This document shows, piece by piece, positions 60,543-64,000 of a stretch of 64,000 bases of DNA. Where the stretch lies: positions 8,021,001 through 8,085,000 of the forward strand of contig CM041553.1 in NCBI GenBank assembly GCA_023238725.1, in the 5' to 3' direction. Under the pieces are notes generated by a model. The model was not told the DNA's origin. It made no database searches and worked only from the letters and a program-made list of their open reading frames with translations. This DNA comes from Scortum barcoo. Lineage: Eukaryota; Chordata; Actinopteri; Centrarchiformes; Terapontidae. Position numbers and translations under genes: made by a program. The stretch's first letter is position 1, and each line of letters begins with the position of its first letter.

Positions 60543-61438
60543 GCCTACCTTCAGTAAGGTTATGATGTTAAATAGTATTAAACTGGAAAGTGTTTGTTAT
60601 TCTGCCCTCCCTGCTAATAACAGCGAGGGTAGACTAATTATTAGAAACACTCCTCAGTATAACACCATACAAATGATTAACTCTACAAACTGTAAAAAAA
60701 AAAAACTGTCACCCCCAAAATAACCACAATGGATGTATTGTTGTTGTAGCAGATTGTGTTAGTTGTAGCCTAATATAACCAGTAAACTACCTGCTGGATG
60801 TTTGTTATATCAAGATTCAAACAGATTGTTCACATTTATAAAGAGATGACTTGTATTTTTGTAAAATTATACTTTTAAAAAATCAACAATCAGCTAGACA
60901 TGAGACAAAACAGAAGAATGTGTTGCAGATGTAACTGGAGTATTCTACTTCACATTCAGGTTAAACAGAAAACATACTGTTCAGTGTATTTTTGCACAAA
61001 TTACATTTCGGGCCTTTCAAATTATAGTCAGACAGATTTCCTGAGTGTGTTCATTGCTTTATTAGATTAATTTGGAAATTTTATATTGATGTTGTTTTTC
61101 ACCCTTGATAAAGGGAGGATCATTGCTCCAAAGAAGGCTCAAGTGGTTCAGCAACAGAAGCTGAAGAAGGTGAGGATGAGTCTAAGAGAAAGTATTAGCC
61201 CAGTTCTTTCTATCTGAAGGATAACAGTGAAAAAATCAGCTTTAATGACTACTTAACTTTAACTTGAACTTTCTCTGCTGCTTCCATGAAGGGTCTAGAG
61301 GTTGCCATCAGGAACAAGATTGAGCAGGAGGTGACTCAGAAGGCAAGCTCGTCCCTCCACAAGCCTCTGAGTGTGGTTAAAGGTGCTGAAGCTAAAGGCA
61401 ACCCAGGAGCAGCCCGACCAGGAACCAGCTCCAAATAG
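59893..61438 (+). CDS. c19orf53: C19orf53 (leydig cell tumor 10 kDa protein) homologue
   Basis: Three coding exons (59893-59983, 61114-61169, 61292-61438) total 294 nt, 97 residues; the human protein has 99. It starts MAQGSQKFKAQRPGASKK and continues with a Lys/Gln-rich segment. Then comes the family core GRIIAPKKAQVVQQQKLKK and GLEVAIRNKIEQEV, and a tail ending GTSSK. The family (UPF0390) consists of small, very basic proteins of unclear, probably nuclear or nucleolar, role. The acceptor before GLEV has a weak pyrimidine tract (CTTCCATGAAG) but keeps frame and homology. Position next to mri1 is conserved with human. AATAAA at 61752-61757 is the likely polyadenylation signal. Confidence 0.92.
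60509..60541. repeat. (AAT)n microsatellite in c19orf53 intron 1
   Basis: About eleven AAT units in a row. Confidence 0.92.
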
Positions 61439-61652
61439 GGCCTGATACACAGCAGCACACCTTCACACCCAATGCTGACTGTGCAGGACTGAAGGACTTT
61501 GTCATGGGGCCGGTGACCTACAGTGACCCCATCACTCAGATTTAAGATGCATGCTAGCTGAGCTGTTGTTTTTGATTGCATAATGATTCAGCTGACTTTG
61601 GCATGTAAAAATAGTCAGCAACCTTTTTGTACAGACGAAATCATGTAAATCC

Positions 61653-61668
61653 TCACTAGGGGGCACCA
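61653..61668. promoter_or_regulatory. CTCF-like motif downstream of c19orf53
   Basis: TCACTAGGGGGCACCA fits the CTCF core consensus (CCACTAGGGGGCA type) closely. It lies about 215 bp after the c19orf53 stop. Motif match by eye only. Confidence 0.45.
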
Positions 61669-61751
61669 CAGGACTGTATCGACTCTCATGGAGTTTCTGA
61701 TTTGTTTTTCTGGGTTTTTGCTGTTTTTGTTGTTGGAAACCAAAAGAACAT

Positions 61752-61757
61752 AATAAA
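61752..61757 (+). terminator. polyadenylation signal of c19orf53
   Basis: AATAAA 314 bp after the stop codon. It is the first clean hexamer after the gene. Confidence 0.6.
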
Positions 61758-63305
61758 CCGTGATATTACATATAACCATTAGGTTGTACCACCTTTAAAA
61801 AAAGCTTTGTGCCACTCTGTCAAGTTATTATGTGATTGTACAGGAAGCAATTAATAATCAGAGCAAAGATTTTAAGAGAAAAAAGAGAAAAGTGGCTTGA
61901 CCTGATGTTATTTACTTGATGTATTTATACGTTTTCTAACTTAGACAGTGAACTAGGTCTCATGCAGATAGGCATTTTTTTTAAAGGAAGTTTATTGATA
62001 CGGAGACAGACATTTTGTCATGGTCAGCAATATCCAACAAGCCACAGTTTCAGAGAGCCCAAACTGCTGGTTTATCTAAATGGGCTACATGGAGAACTCA
62101 GTGCTCCTATAGCCAGTCTCTGCATATCAGTGACAAAGAGACACAAACAGTAGAAGAGTGTTTACACCGTAGGATCCAGTAACCTTATGTCGAGAGTGGA
62201 TTAATATCCACTGAACTACCAATCTGTCAGACCTAATGTGGTGTTGTAACAAGAGCATTCGTGGTGTTATTGGACAGCATTGTTGTTAAACAGTGAAAAA
62301 AAAACAAAGTTCAGTTTTTTCATTTCCATGTGTTCTTCTTTGTCAAAACCTGATAGCTACATTACCCAAAATGCGACTCAACTGCTGACAGTTTGGTCAG
62401 CGATTCATGTGTGTTCTGCTTATAGCAGGTAATGAAGGGTCAAGCAGAAATAAGGAGCTCACTTCAGCCCCAAACCAGTGAGTCAAGCGACATCAGCTGA
62501 AGCAATTTTGCACAACTCCCTTTAGAGAAATCAAAGGTTTTTTGCAACTTTTTGAAAAACTTTGATGTGTAAAAGTCCCCTTTTAATTTATACATTTGAA
62601 CTCTTGAATTCAAAGACGCAAACCTAACTAAACCAGTGTCACTGGGCGGATTTCTGTACGTCACCATGGCGATTCCACCATTTCTTTTAAAGTAAGCCTC
62701 TATTATATTGGACTTAACAACCAAGGTGAAGCCGTTTATCTGAGCTTGTTTGTCTTTAATAAACACCAACAGCGAGGGAATTTTCTCAAGGCCACCAATC
62801 TATCTCCAGACCAGCAACATGACAGAAAACAAGCCTGTGATAAGGCCGGACACTGTTTGAACGTCAACATGTGCTCAAGCAGTCTATGCCAGAACAAGTC
62901 TGACAAGCCTCTATATGAAGAAACAGAGCTTATATACAGTATGTATAAAATACTGCTGTCATTAAATACCACATACTGAGTTCTCTTTGATGCGATATTT
63001 ATTTAAATCATTTGTGATGCCGCTTGTAGCTTATGAAGTCCAGAGGTGCAGTATAATGGCATCTACATTTAAGCTTCATAACAGGTTTCTACGTGAGGCT
63101 TTTTAACTGTCCACAACTCAGTGTCACAACAATAACAGCATGCATTATGCAAACAGGGCACAAGGACAGCGCTATGTGGACAACAATCACAAAACAAGCT
63201 GGGTGTTAAAATAACTGATGAAATACAATCAACATATCAAGCAGTACAGATTTATCAGCACTTCTTTCTAAAGCAGGGCTGTGGTAATAAACAGTATATA
63301 TGTTT

Positions 63306-63834
63306 TTAGCAAGCCTTAATGACCTCCATGGAGTGAGGCGAGCGCAGGAACCTGGGGAAGGAGTCTTTGGCCATCAAACTGTAGATTCTCTGCTGTGCCT
63401 CGTTGAATTTGTCAGCACACAGAGAGTCCATCACCCTCAACAGAGCCTCCCGGGTCTCAGCATCGAGGTTTACCTGAGTGGAAGACAATCAATCAAAAAG
63501 AAGACAAGATAATCAAAAAAGCTCCTTGATTATAGTCTGCTTTTTATCCTGACTGCACACCAAATCCTATTCCTCATTTTAGCTATTAGATTTTGTTAAC
63601 TGTTTACACTCTTCCTTCAATTTTAAGGCTCTGTGTGTTCCTCTTATATCACACCCTCCTCTCCACCAACCTCCTGTGGGGCGTCCGGGTTGATAAACTG
63701 GCTGTAAATGCTGATGGCTTTCGTCCTCTGCAGGTTTGAAGGAGAAACTCTGTAGTCCTCACAGGCTAACCAGAACTCAAGGTTCTCCTCACTGAACTCT
63801 GAACGCAGGAACCCACGAAATGCCTGCAGGCCGC
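63306..63834 (-). CDS. RGS-domain protein, R4-type (3' end of gene; continues beyond window)
   Basis: Two exons on the minus strand, 63834-63671 and 63473-63306 (stop at the low end), encode most of an RGS box and the C terminus. The visible chain runs GGLQAFRGFLRSEFSEENLE, FWLACEDYRVSPSNLQ, then VNLDAETREAL and YSLMAKDSFPRFLRS, ending MEVIKAC. RGS proteins speed GTP hydrolysis by G-alpha subunits. SEENLEFWLACEDY and KDSFPRFLRS are hallmark residues of the domain. The short tail after the domain fits the small R4 subfamily. I could not decide which member it is. The upstream exons, with the start of the domain and the amphipathic N-terminal helix, lie past the right edge or were not recognised. 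Confidence 0.85.
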
Positions 63835-64000
63835 CTGTGAGAGAGATGAATAAAGGAGGAAAGAAGAAGAAAGGAAGAAGGAGAGCAACAGCATGAGACA
63901 AGTCAAGAGGAGTCAATGTGAAAAGAGGGAAAAGCAAATTCAAGCAACTCGTTGCCCAAAATCTCAAAACAGAGCTCCTTGAGCCTGCTCAGCTCTATGA

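Larger units (their letters stand above)
61439..63305. other. c19orf53 3' flank and RGS gene 3' UTR side
   Basis: Contains the c19orf53 polyadenylation signal (61752-61757) and a CTCF-like word at 61653-61668. A repeat word at 62361-62380 is shared with 58300-58319. The right part (toward 63305) would be the 3' UTR of the RGS gene on the minus strand; its end is not defined. Confidence 0.45.

Noticed and set aside
63860..64000. Possible further upstream RGS exon on the minus strand near the right edge
   Set aside because: The frame is open, but it does not show the expected residues that precede the RGS box, and no clear donor in the right phase was found. The upstream exon is more likely outside the window.

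Overview
The window is vertebrate nuclear DNA, most probably from a teleost fish. It has many short exons with GT/AG borders, long AT-rich introns, (CA)n and (TA)n tracts, and interspersed repeats of types common in fish genomes. All gene models below were spliced by eye. For every gene complete in the window the exon phases close to a multiple of three, except one (brme1), and that exception is reported as a finding.

Layout. (1) 350-5162 (+): the 3' three quarters of slc26a11, an anion transporter with a C-terminal STAS domain. (2) 5163-9377: gene-free repeat-rich DNA holding a diverged copy of a repeat also found in an slc26a11 intron; this copy is split by an 865-bp TTAA-flanked transposon-like insert. 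(3) 9378-15416 (+): a secreted uromodulin/DMBT1-type protein (signal peptide, EGF, calcium-binding EGF, D8C, two SRCR, ZP) that stops without a membrane anchor. (4) 17359-18839 (+): a G-protein gamma subunit, probably gng5, behind a GC-rich promoter. (5) 22362-25305 (+): a short, divergent ssx2ip (afadin- and alpha-actinin-binding protein) homologue. (6) 26903-27565 (+): intronless nanos3. (7) 28572-32521 (-): brme1 (C19orf57), a meiotic recombination factor, convergent with nanos3. (8) 33263-44753 (+): cc2d1a, 27 coding exons, head-to-head with brme1. (9) 49134-55126 (+): mri1, methylthioribose-1-phosphate isomerase. (10) 59893-61438 (+): the C19orf53 homologue. (11) 63306 to beyond the right edge (-): the 3' end of an R4-type RGS gene.

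The segment nanos3-brme1-cc2d1a-mri1-c19orf53 matches a human 19p13.12 neighbourhood in a different order and without ZSWIM4. gng5 and ssx2ip are neighbours on human 1p22, and slc26a11 is on human 17q25, so the window joins several ancestral blocks. The genes are mostly unrelated housekeeping or signalling genes. The one functional pairing is nanos3 beside brme1, both germ-line genes.

The observations most worth a second look are the TTAA insertion with its empty-site paralogue, the narrowly localised reading-frame break in brme1, the anchorless EGF-D8C-SRCR-ZP protein, and the ssx2ip-like gene lacking the family's N-terminal region. I saw no CRISPR array, tRNA or rRNA gene, or complete retroelement.
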